From assembly GCF_000019725.1 (NCBI RefSeq), contig NC_010510.1, forward strand, positions 472,001 to 536,000: a stretch of 64,000 nt of DNA, written 5' to 3'. Under the pieces are notes generated by a model, which made no database searches, was not told where the DNA came from, and worked only from the letters and a program-made list of their open reading frames with translations. The position numbers and the translations under genes were made by a program. The DNA comes from Methylobacterium radiotolerans JCM 2831 (GTDB lineage Bacteria > Pseudomonadota > Alphaproteobacteria > Rhizobiales > Beijerinckiaceae). Shown piece by piece: positions 1 to 8,491 of the stretch. How positions within the stretch are numbered: the stretch's first letter is position 1; every line of letters begins with the position of its first letter.

Positions 1-160
1 GCTCCTTCGTGTCATGAGCGCGGAGCGGCGGGCCGGATCTATTCGTGAACATCCCAGATGGACTCGACAGGTGCCAATTAATAGCTTTGTTGATCCGGAT
101 ACGCCGAGCGAATACGCGCTGCGATGGATCCACGTGTAGGATCGGGGGCCGAGGCCGACC

Positions 161-1060
161 ATGTCGGAAACGCTGGAAAACTTGACCGATCTTCCGGATG
201 GCGGCCCGCGCAGCGCGGCCTCCGGCGACCTGCTCTCACACGTGCTCGCCCAGATCCGCCTGACCGGCGACCGCGTCGAATCCCGGCCGGTCGCGCCGGG
301 CGAGCGCCTGGATCTGGATGTCGGCGCAGGTCACGTCCTCGTGGTGGTCGCGGGCGCCCTGCGCCTCGAAGGCGGCGCGGCGGCTCTTACAGTCGGCGCC
401 GGCGACCTGCTGTTCCTGCCTCACGGCCTCGGAACCGGGCGATTGATCGCCTCCGAGGGCGCGGAGGTCGTCGTCTGCCGATTCTGGTTCGATCCCTACA
501 GTCTCCGCAGCATGATCGCGCTCCTGCCGCAGCACATCTGCATCCGGCGCGAGGAAGGCGCCGGGTGGCTCGACGGCCTCGTGCATTTCCTGCTCGTCGA
601 GACGACCGACGCCGAACCCGGCGCGGCCTTGATGATCTCCCGCATCATCGACCTCGCGGTCATACGCACGCTGCGGACCTGGGTTCATCTCGGCCGGACA
701 TCGGGGTGGCTCGCCGGCCTGGCCGATCCCCGGATCGCCCGCGCCCTCAAGGTCATGCACGAGAGGCCCCTGCAGCGCTGGAGCGTGGAGACCCTGTCGG
801 ACGTCGCCGGCATGTCGCGCTCGAGCTTCTGCGAGCGGTTCAACGCGCTCGTCGGTCGCTCACCCCTGCGCTACCAGAACGAGTGGCGGCTGAACCTCGC
901 GCGGGACATGCTCGCCGCGGGCGACGGGCGCGTCGGCGAGATCGGGCTGCGCGTCGGATACGAGTCGGAGGCGGCGTTCAGCCGGGCCTACAAGGCGCTG
1001 TTCGGCCACTCGCCCAGGGAGGCGACCGGTCGAGTGGCCGGAGCGCGGCTGGAAAGCTGA
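161..1060 (+). CDS. AraC-family regulator with cupin sensor domain
   Basis: This is a 299-residue transcription factor. The N-terminal half (about residues 15-180) is hydrophobic and beta-rich, as in the cupin-type AraC effector domain. The C-terminal 100 residues (about 195-295) carry the double helix-turn-helix, including the characteristic recognition stretch VGYESEAAFSRAYKALFGHSP near residues 265-285. The ATG at 161 follows a GAGG element about eight bases upstream. It stands beside the convergent uraH gene at the edge of the purine cluster, so control of urate breakdown is a fair guess from position only. No ligand can be named. Confidence 0.9.
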   Translation: MSETLENLTDLPDGGPRSAASGDLLSHVLAQIRLTGDRVESRPVAPGERLDLDVGAGHVLVVVAGALRLEGGAAALTVGAGDLLFLPHGLGTGRLIASEGAEVVVCRFWFDPYSLRSMIALLPQHICIRREEGAGWLDGLVHFLLVETTDAEPGAALMISRIIDLAVIRTLRTWVHLGRTSGWLAGLADPRIARALKVMHERPLQRWSVETLSDVAGMSRSSFCERFNALVGRSPLRYQNEWRLNLARDMLAAGDGRVGEIGLRVGYESEAAFSRAYKALFGHSPREATGRVAGARLES

Positions 1061-1112
1061 GTTCCGGCGCTCCGACCCGCTCCGCCCGGGCCGATGCCGG
1101 CCCATCCCCGTG

Positions 1113-1466
1113 TCAGCTCCCGCGATAGGTCGCGTAGCTCCACGGGGTGATGAGCAGCGGTACGTGGTACTTGGCGTCGGGGTCCGAGACCCAGAAGCGC
1201 ACCGGCACGCGGTCGAGGAAGGGTCGCTCGGCGCCGGCGCCCGTCCCGGCGAAATAGGGGCCGACGGCGAAGACGAGTTCGTAGGTCCCGGGCGTCAGTG
1301 CCTCGCCGGCGAGCAGGGGCGCGTCGGTCCGTCCGTCGCCGTTGGTCGTGGCCGACGCGAGGATCTCCCCGGTGCCGTCCTCGGCGAGGCGCCGGAGCTC
1401 GACGGTGACCCCGGCCGCCGGCTTGCCTGCGGCCGTGTCGAGGACGTGTGTCGAAAGATGGCCCAT
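1113..1466 (-). CDS. uraH: 5-hydroxyisourate hydrolase (transthyretin-like)
   Basis: A 117-residue protein of the usual HIUase length. It hydrolyses 5-hydroxyisourate, the product of urate oxidation, to OHCU. The N-terminus [12 protein letters not shown] contains the catalytic histidine block, the [20 protein letters not shown] segment carries the second histidine, and the protein ends in the diagnostic YRGS tetrapeptide. The frame is open for 42 codons upstream, but the ATG at 1466 is chosen because the family motif begins there. It is divergent from puuD, across a 275-base gap that must hold both promoters. Confidence 0.95.
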   Translation of the reverse strand: MGHLSTHVLDTAAGKPAAGVTVELRRLAEDGTGEILASATTNGDGRTDAPLLAGEALTPGTYELVFAVGPYFAGTGAGAERPFLDRVPVRFWVSDPDAKYHVPLLITPWSYATYRGS

Positions 1467-1741
1467 CGGCGTCCTCCCGGACGGAGAGGCCCGCGCCCGC
1501 CGCCCGCTGCGGGCGGAGGTCCGTCGGGCCGAAGGAGACGGGCGAGAGGAGCACGCGGCGGGGGCTCGGACAACCCGGAAAGCGCCCGGCATTTTCCGAA
1601 CGATTTTGAAGGTCCTTGGCGCCGGAGCGGGTCGCTGCCGGCCCCGGTTCCGGGCACACCCGGGGCAGCGGCTCGGGCCGAACCACGAGCCGCGATCGAG
1701 GCCGAACCCGGCCCCGTGACAGATCGCGGAGGATCCGTCCC

Positions 1742-2995
1742 ATGTATCCGATCCTGCACGAATGGGGCGGGTTCCTCATTCGATGGACCCACGTCGTCGC
1801 GGCGATCGCCTGGATCGGCGCGTCGTTCTACTTCATGCATCTCGACGCCAGCTTGCGCGCCATTCCGGCAATCCCGACCGGCAAGGGCGGCGAGGCCTGG
1901 GAGGTGCACGGCGGCGGCTTCTACCAGGTGCGCAAGTATCTCGTCGCGCCCGACCGCGTGCCGGAGCACCTGATCTGGCACAAGTGGCAATCCTACGCGA
2001 CCTGGCTGTCGGGCTTCTCGCTGCTGTGCTGGGTCTATTACGGTCAGGCCGACCTCTACCTGATCGATCCGGCGGTCCGCGTGATCACGCCGATGACCGG
2101 GGCGGCCATCGGCCTCGGCGCCCTCGCCCTCGGCTGGCTGATCTACGACGGGCTCAACCGCTCGCCCCTGGCCAACCGGCCGCCGCTGCTCGCGGCCGCC
2201 GTGTTCCTCACCGTGGTCGCCTTCGCGTACGGCTTCCAGCAGGTCTTCTCCGGCCGGGCCGCGATGCTGCACTCGGGCGCGTTGATCGCGACCTGGATGA
2301 CCGGCAACGTCTTCTTCGTCATCATGCCCAACCAGCGCAGGGCGATCGCCGAGCTGGTCGCGGGCCGAGTCCCGAACCCCGCCTGGGGCAAGCAGGCGAA
2401 GAACCGCTCGTCCCACAACAACTACCTGACGCTGCCGGTGCTGTTCTTCATGCTGTCCGGCCATTACCCGATGGCGTGGTCCTCACCCTACAGCTGGAGC
2501 ATCGTCGGCCTCGTGGTGATCGCGGGCGGCGTGGTCCGGCACTACTTCAACGTGCGCAACGCCGGCGGGGGCGACCGCTGGTGGACCTGGGGCGTCGCGA
2601 CGGCCTGCGTGGCGGCGGCGGTGGCGATCAGCGTCGCCTCCTCGCCGGGCGCCCGCGAGCGGATCGGCCTGTCGGCCGCCGCCGAGGCGGCCCCGGCCGC
2701 GGCGATCAGCCTCGCGGCGGCCGGGGCCGGGGCGGGCAGGATCCCCGCGGTCGACGACGCCGTGATGGCCGTGGTCGGGACGCGCTGCGCCATGTGCCAC
2801 GCCGCCGAGCCCCTGTGGCCGGGCATGACGGGCCCGCCCAAGGGCGTGCTCCTCGACAGCCCCGAGCACGTCGCGCGCTTCGCGCCGGCCATCCGCCTGC
2901 AGGCCGTCCTGACCCACGCGATGCCGCCCAACAACATCACCGACATGCAGCCCGAGGAGCGGGCGGCGCTCGCCCGCTGGCTGACCGCGCGATAA
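1742..2995 (+). CDS. puuD: Membrane urate hydroxylase PuuD with C-terminal cytochrome c domain
   Basis: A 417-residue integral membrane protein that oxidises urate to 5-hydroxyisourate. Unlike soluble uricase it passes electrons to its own haem. The N-terminal 300 residues form the PuuD membrane domain ([20 protein letters not shown] at about 15-34, then several hydrophobic helices). After an Ala/Gly linker comes a cytochrome c module with CAMCH at residues 349-353 and a likely distal Met in the AMPPNN segment. The ATG at 1742 has a GGAGG element about ten bases upstream; 42 open codons before it were left out. It is first in a rightward puuD-puuE-uraD run. Confidence 0.93.
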   Translation: MYPILHEWGGFLIRWTHVVAAIAWIGASFYFMHLDASLRAIPAIPTGKGGEAWEVHGGGFYQVRKYLVAPDRVPEHLIWHKWQSYATWLSGFSLLCWVYYGQADLYLIDPAVRVITPMTGAAIGLGALALGWLIYDGLNRSPLANRPPLLAAAVFLTVVAFAYGFQQVFSGRAAMLHSGALIATWMTGNVFFVIMPNQRRAIAELVAGRVPNPAWGKQAKNRSSHNNYLTLPVLFFMLSGHYPMAWSSPYSWSIVGLVVIAGGVVRHYFNVRNAGGGDRWWTWGVATACVAAAVAISVASSPGARERIGLSAAAEAAPAAAISLAAAGAGAGRIPAVDDAVMAVVGTRCAMCHAAEPLWPGMTGPPKGVLLDSPEHVARFAPAIRLQAVLTHAMPPNNITDMQPEERAALARWLTAR

Positions 2996-3035
2996 CCGTC
3001 AGGCCCCGCCTCCGGCCCCACGCAGGATCCCGCCC

Positions 3036-3992
3036 GTGACCGCACCGCATACCGACGGCCCTCCGCGCGACTTCGTCGGCTACGGCGAGACGCCGCCCGA
3101 CGCCCGCTGGCCCGGCGGCGCCCGCGTCGCCGTCCAGTTCGTGCTGAACTACGAGGAGGGCGGCGAGCGCTCCGTCCTCGACGGCGACCCCCACGCCGAG
3201 ATCTTCCTCTCCGAGATCGCCGGGGCCACGCCGTTCCCCGCCCGGCACATGAGCATGGAGAGCCTCTACGAGTACGGGGCGCGCGCGGGCGTCTGGCGGA
3301 TCCTGCGCCTGTTCCGCGAGCGCGGCGCGCCCCTCACGGTCTTCGGCGTCGCGCAGGCGCTCGCTCGCAATCCGGCCGCCGTGGAGGCCTTTCTCCGCGA
3401 CGGCCACGAGATCGCCGGCCACGGCTGGCGCTGGCTGCCCTACCAGGACGTCCCGGAGGCGCTCGAGCGGGAGCACCTCGCCCGCGCGGTCGAGACGATC
3501 CGGAGCCTGACCGGCGAGACGCCGCTCGGCTGGTACACCGGCCGCGACAGCCCGAACACCCGGCGGCTCGTGGTCGAGCACGGCGGCTTCCTCTACGATT
3601 CCGACAGCTACGCCGACGACCTGCCCTACTGGGTGCAGGTCGCCGGCCGGGACCACCTCGTGGTGCCCTACACCCTCGACACCAACGACATGCGCTTCTC
3701 GGTCCCCGGCGGCTTCCCGTCGGGCGAGCAGTTCTTCGCGCACCTGCGCGACGCCTTCGACTGCCTCTACGAGGAGGGGGCGAGCGCCCCGAAGATGCTG
3801 TCGATCGGGCTGCATTGCCGCCTCGTCGGGCGCCCCGCCCGCCTGCCGGCCCTCGCCCGGTTCCTCGACCACGTCCTGGCCCGGCCCGACGTCTGGGTGA
3901 CCCGGCGGATCGACATCGCCCGGCACTGGGCGGCCCACCATCCTCCCGGCGCCCCGGCGGCGGGACCGACCGCGGAGAGGACGATCCCGTGA
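3036..3992 (+). CDS. puuE: Allantoinase PuuE, polysaccharide-deacetylase fold
   Basis: A 318-residue cytoplasmic enzyme that opens allantoin to allantoate. It belongs to the NodB-like polysaccharide deacetylase superfamily rather than the metal amidohydrolases. Recognisable segments are DFVGYGETPPDARWPGGARV at the N-terminus, FLNYEEG-type VLNYEEGGE, EIAGHGWRW (the NodB-type His motif) and WYTGRDSPNTRRL. The start is a GTG at 3036, 40 bases after puuD ends. The last four bases are shared with the start of uraD, which indicates translational coupling. Confidence 0.93.
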   Translation: MTAPHTDGPPRDFVGYGETPPDARWPGGARVAVQFVLNYEEGGERSVLDGDPHAEIFLSEIAGATPFPARHMSMESLYEYGARAGVWRILRLFRERGAPLTVFGVAQALARNPAAVEAFLRDGHEIAGHGWRWLPYQDVPEALEREHLARAVETIRSLTGETPLGWYTGRDSPNTRRLVVEHGGFLYDSDSYADDLPYWVQVAGRDHLVVPYTLDTNDMRFSVPGGFPSGEQFFAHLRDAFDCLYEEGASAPKMLSIGLHCRLVGRPARLPALARFLDHVLARPDVWVTRRIDIARHWAAHHPPGAPAAGPTAERTIP

Positions 3993-4498
3993 TCACCGTC
4001 GCCGCGCTCAACGCGCTCGCGCGCGACGCCTTCGTGGACCTCCTCGCCGAGGTCTACGAGCATTCCCCCTGGGTCCCCGAGGCGGCCTTCGACCGCGGGC
4101 CCTTCGCGGCGCGCACGGACCTGCACGCGGCGATGGAGGCGGCGGTGGCCGGCGCCGACCGGGTCCGTCAGCTCGCCCTCCTGCGGGCCCATCCCGAGCT
4201 CGCCGGGCGAGCCGCCCAGCGCGGCGAGCTCACCGCGCATTCCAGCCGCGAGCAGGCCGGAAGCGGCCTGCTGGGCGGCCCCTCCCCGGAGGTGGCGCGA
4301 CTGCAGGACCTCAACCGGGCCTACGCGGAGCGCTTCGGCTTCCCGTTCATCATCGCCGTCCGGGGCCTCGACCGCGACGCGATCCTCGCCCGGCTGGAGC
4401 AGCGGCTCGGCAACCCGCCGGAGGCCGAGCGGGCCGAGGCCCTGCGGCAGGTCGGACGGATCGCCGCCCTGCGCCTGGAGGCCCTCGTCGCGGACTGA
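3989..4498 (+). CDS. uraD: OHCU decarboxylase
   Basis: A 169-residue protein of normal family length that decarboxylates 2-oxo-4-hydroxy-4-carboxy-5-ureidoimidazoline to S-allantoin. Family signatures are the HPELAGRAA block with the catalytic His, SSREQAGSGL, and LNRAYAERFGFPFIIAVRG. The start is a GTG at 3989 overlapping the puuE stop (GTGA). An in-frame extension to 3815 lies inside puuE and was rejected. Together with uraH, puuD and puuE it makes the urate-to-allantoate set complete. Confidence 0.93.
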   Translation: MITVAALNALARDAFVDLLAEVYEHSPWVPEAAFDRGPFAARTDLHAAMEAAVAGADRVRQLALLRAHPELAGRAAQRGELTAHSSREQAGSGLLGGPSPEVARLQDLNRAYAERFGFPFIIAVRGLDRDAILARLEQRLGNPPEAERAEALRQVGRIAALRLEALVAD

Positions 4499-4508
4499 CG
4501 CGCCCGCG

Positions 4509-5438
4509 TCAGACCGCCCGGGCGCCGACCAGGGCGAGTTGCTCGCTCACGTGCTGGCGCAGCGCCTCGTGCGTCATGTCGACGAAGGTCTTGGTCCGGG
4601 CCGACAGCATCTTGCGGGACGGGTAGAGCAGGCCGAGCGTCACGCTGGTCGGCGGGGTGTGCTCCAGGACCTGCACGAGCCGGCCCTCGGCGAGGTGCGC
4701 CGCGACCTCGAACAGCGGCTTCAGGACGATGCCCTCGCCCGCGAGCGCCCAGGCGGTGAGCGTGTCGCCGTCGTCGGCATCGATATGCCCCGCGACCGGC
4801 AGGGTCACGGTCTCCTGCCCGTCCACCAGGGTCCAGCGGAACTGCTCGGAGCCGGGATAGCGCAGCAGCAGGCAGTCGTGCTGCAGCAGGTCCGCCGGCT
4901 CGGCGGGCGCGGGGTGCTCGGCCAGGTAGGCCGGCGCCGCGCACAGCACCCGGTCGATCTCCGCGACCTTGCGCAGGGTGAAGGTGGAGTCGCGCATCTG
5001 CGACAGGCGGATCGCGACGTCGACCGCCTCCTGGACGAGGTCGAGGAGGTGCTCCGACAGGCGCAGGCGGAGATCGGTCTCGCCGTGGCGGGCGCGGAAG
5101 CGCGGCACGAGCGGCGCGACGACCCGGCGGCCCAGACCGAGCGGCGCCGTCACCTTCAGCACCCCGCGGGGCACCGCGCCCGCGGTCTCGACGCTCTTCT
5201 CCGCCTGCTCCACCGCCGCGGTGATGTCGAGGCAGCGGTCGTAGAAGATCCGGCCGGCCTCCGTGAGGCTCATCCGCCGCGTCGTGCGGGTCAGCAGCAG
5301 GCAGCCGAGATGCTCCTCCAGGGTCTGGATCCGGTAGCTCACCACCGACGGTGACAACCGGAGCGAGCGGCCGGCCGCCGAGAAGCTCCCCGTCTCCGCC
5401 GAGCGTAAGAAGATGCGGATGCTCTCGAGGGACATCAT
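4509..5438 (-). CDS. LysR-family transcriptional regulator
   Basis: A 309-residue LysR regulator. Residues 1-60 form the winged helix-turn-helix (SLESIRIFLRSAETGSFSAA, then VSYRIQTLEEHLGCLLLTRT). Residues 90-300 are the periplasmic-binding-protein-like effector domain. Two consecutive ATG codons (5438 and 5435) could serve as start. It lies convergent to uraD with only ten bases between, and downstream of the leftward Mo-hydroxylase and porin run. It may regulate that run or the purine genes; the sequence does not decide. Confidence 0.93.
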   Translation of the reverse strand: MMSLESIRIFLRSAETGSFSAAGRSLRLSPSVVSYRIQTLEEHLGCLLLTRTTRRMSLTEAGRIFYDRCLDITAAVEQAEKSVETAGAVPRGVLKVTAPLGLGRRVVAPLVPRFRARHGETDLRLRLSEHLLDLVQEAVDVAIRLSQMRDSTFTLRKVAEIDRVLCAAPAYLAEHPAPAEPADLLQHDCLLLRYPGSEQFRWTLVDGQETVTLPVAGHIDADDGDTLTAWALAGEGIVLKPLFEVAAHLAEGRLVQVLEHTPPTSVTLGLLYPSRKMLSARTKTFVDMTHEALRQHVSEQLALVGARAV

Positions 5439-5566
5439 GCGTCGAGATCTTCAGACGCATCCGGAAGCTGTCAACGAAATTTCCCGGGCGCGTTCGGACA
5501 CGCGCCGGTCATCTCCCGGCCGCGAGGGCTGCGGCGGCTCGGCAAGGGGCCCGACCGCGCCGTCCC

Positions 5567-6583
5567 TCAGAACACGTGGAAGGCGACCCCGGCGAGGAAG
5601 CTCTTCTCCTCGGTGCCCTTGAAGGTCGCGGTCTCGACGTTCCCGAACTTGTTGTGCCAGTACTGGAAGCCGACGAAGACATCGACCCGGTTGGGCCGAT
5701 CGTAGACGAGCTTGCCGAGGTCGAGTACGAGATTGGTGCGCGACAGGACTTCGAGCCCGCGGGGCGGGTTGAAGGCGAAGGCGGCCGGGTTGCGGACGCC
5801 GCGCCCCTTCGGCAGCACGATGTTGTTGAAGCCGACGAGGCTGAGCGGCAGCCCCGTGAAGGTCAGGGGAAAGCTGTAGACCAGTTCGAATTCCGGAACT
5901 GTGTCGAAGCTCTGGTCGCGGTCCGGCTGGAGATTGAACCCGTTCCGGTTCCATTCCTTGTAGGCTTGCACGGAGAGGTTGAGAAAGCCCGCCGGCACGT
6001 CGAAGGCGAAGTTCAGGCCGCCGACGATGTCGCGCTTCTTCGAGCCGAAGGCGTCGTTCTGGGCGTTGGCGTCGAAGCCGAAGGCGAGGGACACCTCCTT
6101 GACGAGGCCGGGAACGGTGAAGGCCTTCGTGCCCGTGAGCGCGTTGAGGCTCAGCGTGCCGCGGTACAGCCCGTAGGCTTCGGTGTTGCCGTAATCGGCG
6201 AAGAACGGGGCGGCGACGGAGCCCGGCGCGTTGGTGGTGCCGGCCGGGAACTGGGATCCGGACTTGAGGATGTCGAGGGAGAAGAAGTTCGTCCCATAGG
6301 CCCAGGCATCGGCGTGGGAGATGTTCAGGATGTGCTTGGGCGCCTCGCGGGAGACGAAGCTGCCGTCGGGGCGCTGGATCTGGACGCCGGGCGAGACGGC
6401 GGGGAACTGGTAGCGGTAGCTGATCTGGGTGTCGGCGAAGAGGAAGAACGGGCCGTCCTCCACCACCGTCGTGGCCTCGGGCGCCACCGGCGCCGACGAC
6501 GCCGTCCCGAGGTCCTGCGCCCCCGCCGCGCACGTCATCCCGAGCGGCAGCAGCGCGGCCGCGATCCGACAGGCCATGGTCAT
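5567..6583 (-). CDS. Tsx-like outer membrane channel protein
   Basis: A 338-residue exported protein. A signal peptide (MTMACRIAAALLPLGMTCAAGAQ) is followed by alternating short amphipathic strands and a C-terminal aromatic residue (AFHVF), the usual signature of an outer membrane beta-barrel. The YGNTEAYGLYRGTLSLN region and overall pattern resemble nucleoside-specific channel proteins of the Tsx type. It is 25 bases downstream of the cytochrome c gene in the purine oxidation run, which fits a nucleobase or nucleoside pore. The barrel is well supported; substrate is inferred from context. Confidence 0.75.
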   Translation of the reverse strand: MTMACRIAAALLPLGMTCAAGAQDLGTASSAPVAPEATTVVEDGPFFLFADTQISYRYQFPAVSPGVQIQRPDGSFVSREAPKHILNISHADAWAYGTNFFSLDILKSGSQFPAGTTNAPGSVAAPFFADYGNTEAYGLYRGTLSLNALTGTKAFTVPGLVKEVSLAFGFDANAQNDAFGSKKRDIVGGLNFAFDVPAGFLNLSVQAYKEWNRNGFNLQPDRDQSFDTVPEFELVYSFPLTFTGLPLSLVGFNNIVLPKGRGVRNPAAFAFNPPRGLEVLSRTNLVLDLGKLVYDRPNRVDVFVGFQYWHNKFGNVETATFKGTEEKSFLAGVAFHVF

Positions 6584-6608
6584 GTCCGCCCCCTCCTCCC
6601 GGCCGCCT

Positions 6609-7937
6609 TCAGTGCGAAGCGTCGGCCCGCAAACCCGCGCGCTGGCGCGCGACCTCGTCCGGCGTGACCGCCCGCCCCTGCCCGCCCCATTCGGCCCGCA
6701 TCCAGGTCGCGAGGTCGGCGAGCGCCGCGTCGTCGATCAGGGCGGCGAAGGGCGGCATGGCCTCCATGCGCTCGTTGCCCGGGAAGCGCTGCGCCGGGAG
6801 CCCAGCGAGGATCGCCCGCAGGAGGCCGCCCGCGCCCGCGACCCGCATCGCGGCGTTCGTCCGCAGCGGCACCGAGACGTGGGGGATCCCCTCCCCCGCC
6901 CCGCCGTGGCAGCCGGCGCAGAGGCCGGCGTAGCTGGCCCGTCCCCGGGCCGCGACCGCCGCGGGGATCGCCGCGGGGGTGGCGGCGACCGGCGTCTCGG
7001 GCTCGGCCGGCAGGGCGTCGCGGTCGAACAGGTAGGCCGAGAGCGCCGTGAGGTCGGCCTCGCCCATGTGCTGCGTCGAGAAATGCACGACGTCGAACAT
7101 CTGGTGCGTCGCGCCGCCCTGGGCCGAGAGGCCGCTGCGCATGAACCCGACGAGCCCGTGCGGGGTGAAGCCCATCCGCGCGAGGCCCGCGGGGGTGATG
7201 TCGGGCGCCTCCACGCCCTCGATCGTGGCGCCCCGATAGGCGGCGTCGGCGCGCAGGGCCTGGATCACGGTGCGCGGCGTGTGGCACTCGCCGCAATGGC
7301 CGAGAGCGTCGGCGACGTAGCGGCCCCGGTTCCACAGGGGAGAGCGGCCCGGATCGGGCGCGGCGACCGTGGCCGGCAGGCTCAGGAGGTTCCAGGCCGC
7401 CAGGGTCCAGCGCTGGTCGAACGGGAAGGCGAGGGTGTTGGCCCTGTTCTCGACCGCGACCGGCGCACGGGTCATCAGGTAGGCGTAGAGCCCGTCGACA
7501 TCCTCCGGCGTCAGGCCGCGGTACGACGTGTAGGGCATCGCCGGGTAGAGGTGGCGGCCGCCCGGCGCGATCCCGTCGCGCAGGGCCCGGTGGAAGTCGG
7601 CGCGGCTCCAGCCGCCGATGCCCTGCGGGCTCGGCGAGATGTTGGTGGCGTGGATCGTGCCGAAGGGCGTCTCCAGGGGCAGTCCCCCGGCCCAGGGCGC
7701 GCCGCCCCGGGCCGTGTGGCAGGCGAAGCAGTCGGCCGCGGCGGCGACCTTGGCGCCGCGGGGGGCGAGGCCGCGCAGGGCCTCAGCGCTCAGCGGGGTC
7801 TCGACGTCGCGGCCGACGACGCTGCGCTCCAGGGTGCCGGAGGCGACGAGGCCGGCCGCCGAGACGGCGACCGCGAGGGCCGCAGCGAGCCCGGCGCCGA
7901 CGCGCCGGGCGGGGGTGGTGAGGGACGGGATCCGCAC
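6609..7937 (-). CDS. Tri-haem cytochrome c subunit of molybdenum hydroxylase
   Basis: A 442-residue membrane-anchored c-type cytochrome with three haem sites: CFACH (70-74), CGECH (215-219) and CAGCH (340-344). A hydrophobic segment at about residues 13-33 should anchor it on the periplasmic face. The GTG at 7937 has a GAGG about six bases upstream and lies eight bases after the 2Fe-2S gene; 149 upstream open codons overlapping that gene were rejected. In this family such subunits take electrons from the Mo/Fe-S subunits and pass them to the respiratory chain. Confidence 0.9.
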   Translation of the reverse strand: MRIPSLTTPARRVGAGLAAALAVAVSAAGLVASGTLERSVVGRDVETPLSAEALRGLAPRGAKVAAAADCFACHTARGGAPWAGGLPLETPFGTIHATNISPSPQGIGGWSRADFHRALRDGIAPGGRHLYPAMPYTSYRGLTPEDVDGLYAYLMTRAPVAVENRANTLAFPFDQRWTLAAWNLLSLPATVAAPDPGRSPLWNRGRYVADALGHCGECHTPRTVIQALRADAAYRGATIEGVEAPDITPAGLARMGFTPHGLVGFMRSGLSAQGGATHQMFDVVHFSTQHMGEADLTALSAYLFDRDALPAEPETPVAATPAAIPAAVAARGRASYAGLCAGCHGGAGEGIPHVSVPLRTNAAMRVAGAGGLLRAILAGLPAQRFPGNERMEAMPPFAALIDDAALADLATWMRAEWGGQGRAVTPDEVARQRAGLRADASH

Positions 7938-7945
7938 GGCGCGCC

Positions 7946-8491
7946 TCAGGCGGTCACCAGACCGGGGGTCGCCAGCACGAGGTCGCGCACCGCCTGATGG
8001 TAGCGGACGTAGCCGGTGCAGCGGCAGATGTGGCGGTCGAGCGCCTCGGTGACGACCCGCTCGACCTCGTCGCGGCGGATCGGCTCGCGGCGCAGGCGCT
8101 CGATGAGCACGCTCGCCCCGGTGACGAAGCCCGGCGTGCAGTAGCCGCACTGGAACGCGAAGTTCTCGATGAAGGCCTGCTGGACCGGCGAGAGCACGAC
8201 GGTGCCGTCCGGCGCGGTGCGGGCATGGCCCTCGACGGTGCGGATGCTCCGTCCCTCGAACCAGTGGGCGCCGGTGATGCAGGCGCGCATCTCCCGCGGG
8301 CCGGCCGCCTCCTCCAGCATCACCGTGCAGGCGTGGCAGATGCCCTGCCCGCAGCCCATGCGGCTGCCGGTGAGGCCCAGCCACTCGTGCAGGACGTCGA
8401 GCAGGCTCGTGCCGACGGGGACGGGGATCGGACCGACCGCCGCGCCGTTCACGCGGAGCGAGAGGTCCTTGATCTCGATGGCGGCGCTCAT
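7946..8491 (-). CDS. 2Fe-2S subunit of xanthine dehydrogenase-family enzyme
   Basis: A 181-residue small subunit of the molybdenum hydroxylase family. A plant-type ferredoxin domain (C47, C52, C55 and C71, in GCGQGICHACT) precedes the four-helix second cluster domain (FQCGYCTPGF at about 113-122 and RHICRCTGY at 153-161). There is no signal peptide, so it would cross the membrane folded with the Tat-signal-bearing large subunit. The ATG at 8491 overlaps the large-subunit stop by four bases. An upstream extension to 9118 runs inside that gene and was rejected. Confidence 0.95.
   Translation of the reverse strand: MSAAIEIKDLSLRVNGAAVGPIPVPVGTSLLDVLHEWLGLTGSRMGCGQGICHACTVMLEEAAGPREMRACITGAHWFEGRSIRTVEGHARTAPDGTVVLSPVQQAFIENFAFQCGYCTPGFVTGASVLIERLRREPIRRDEVERVVTEALDRHICRCTGYVRYHQAVRDLVLATPGLVTA

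Noticed and set aside
3815..3988. N-terminal extension of OHCU decarboxylase
   Set aside because: It lies inside puuE in another frame and has no family similarity; the overlapping GTG gives the normal length.
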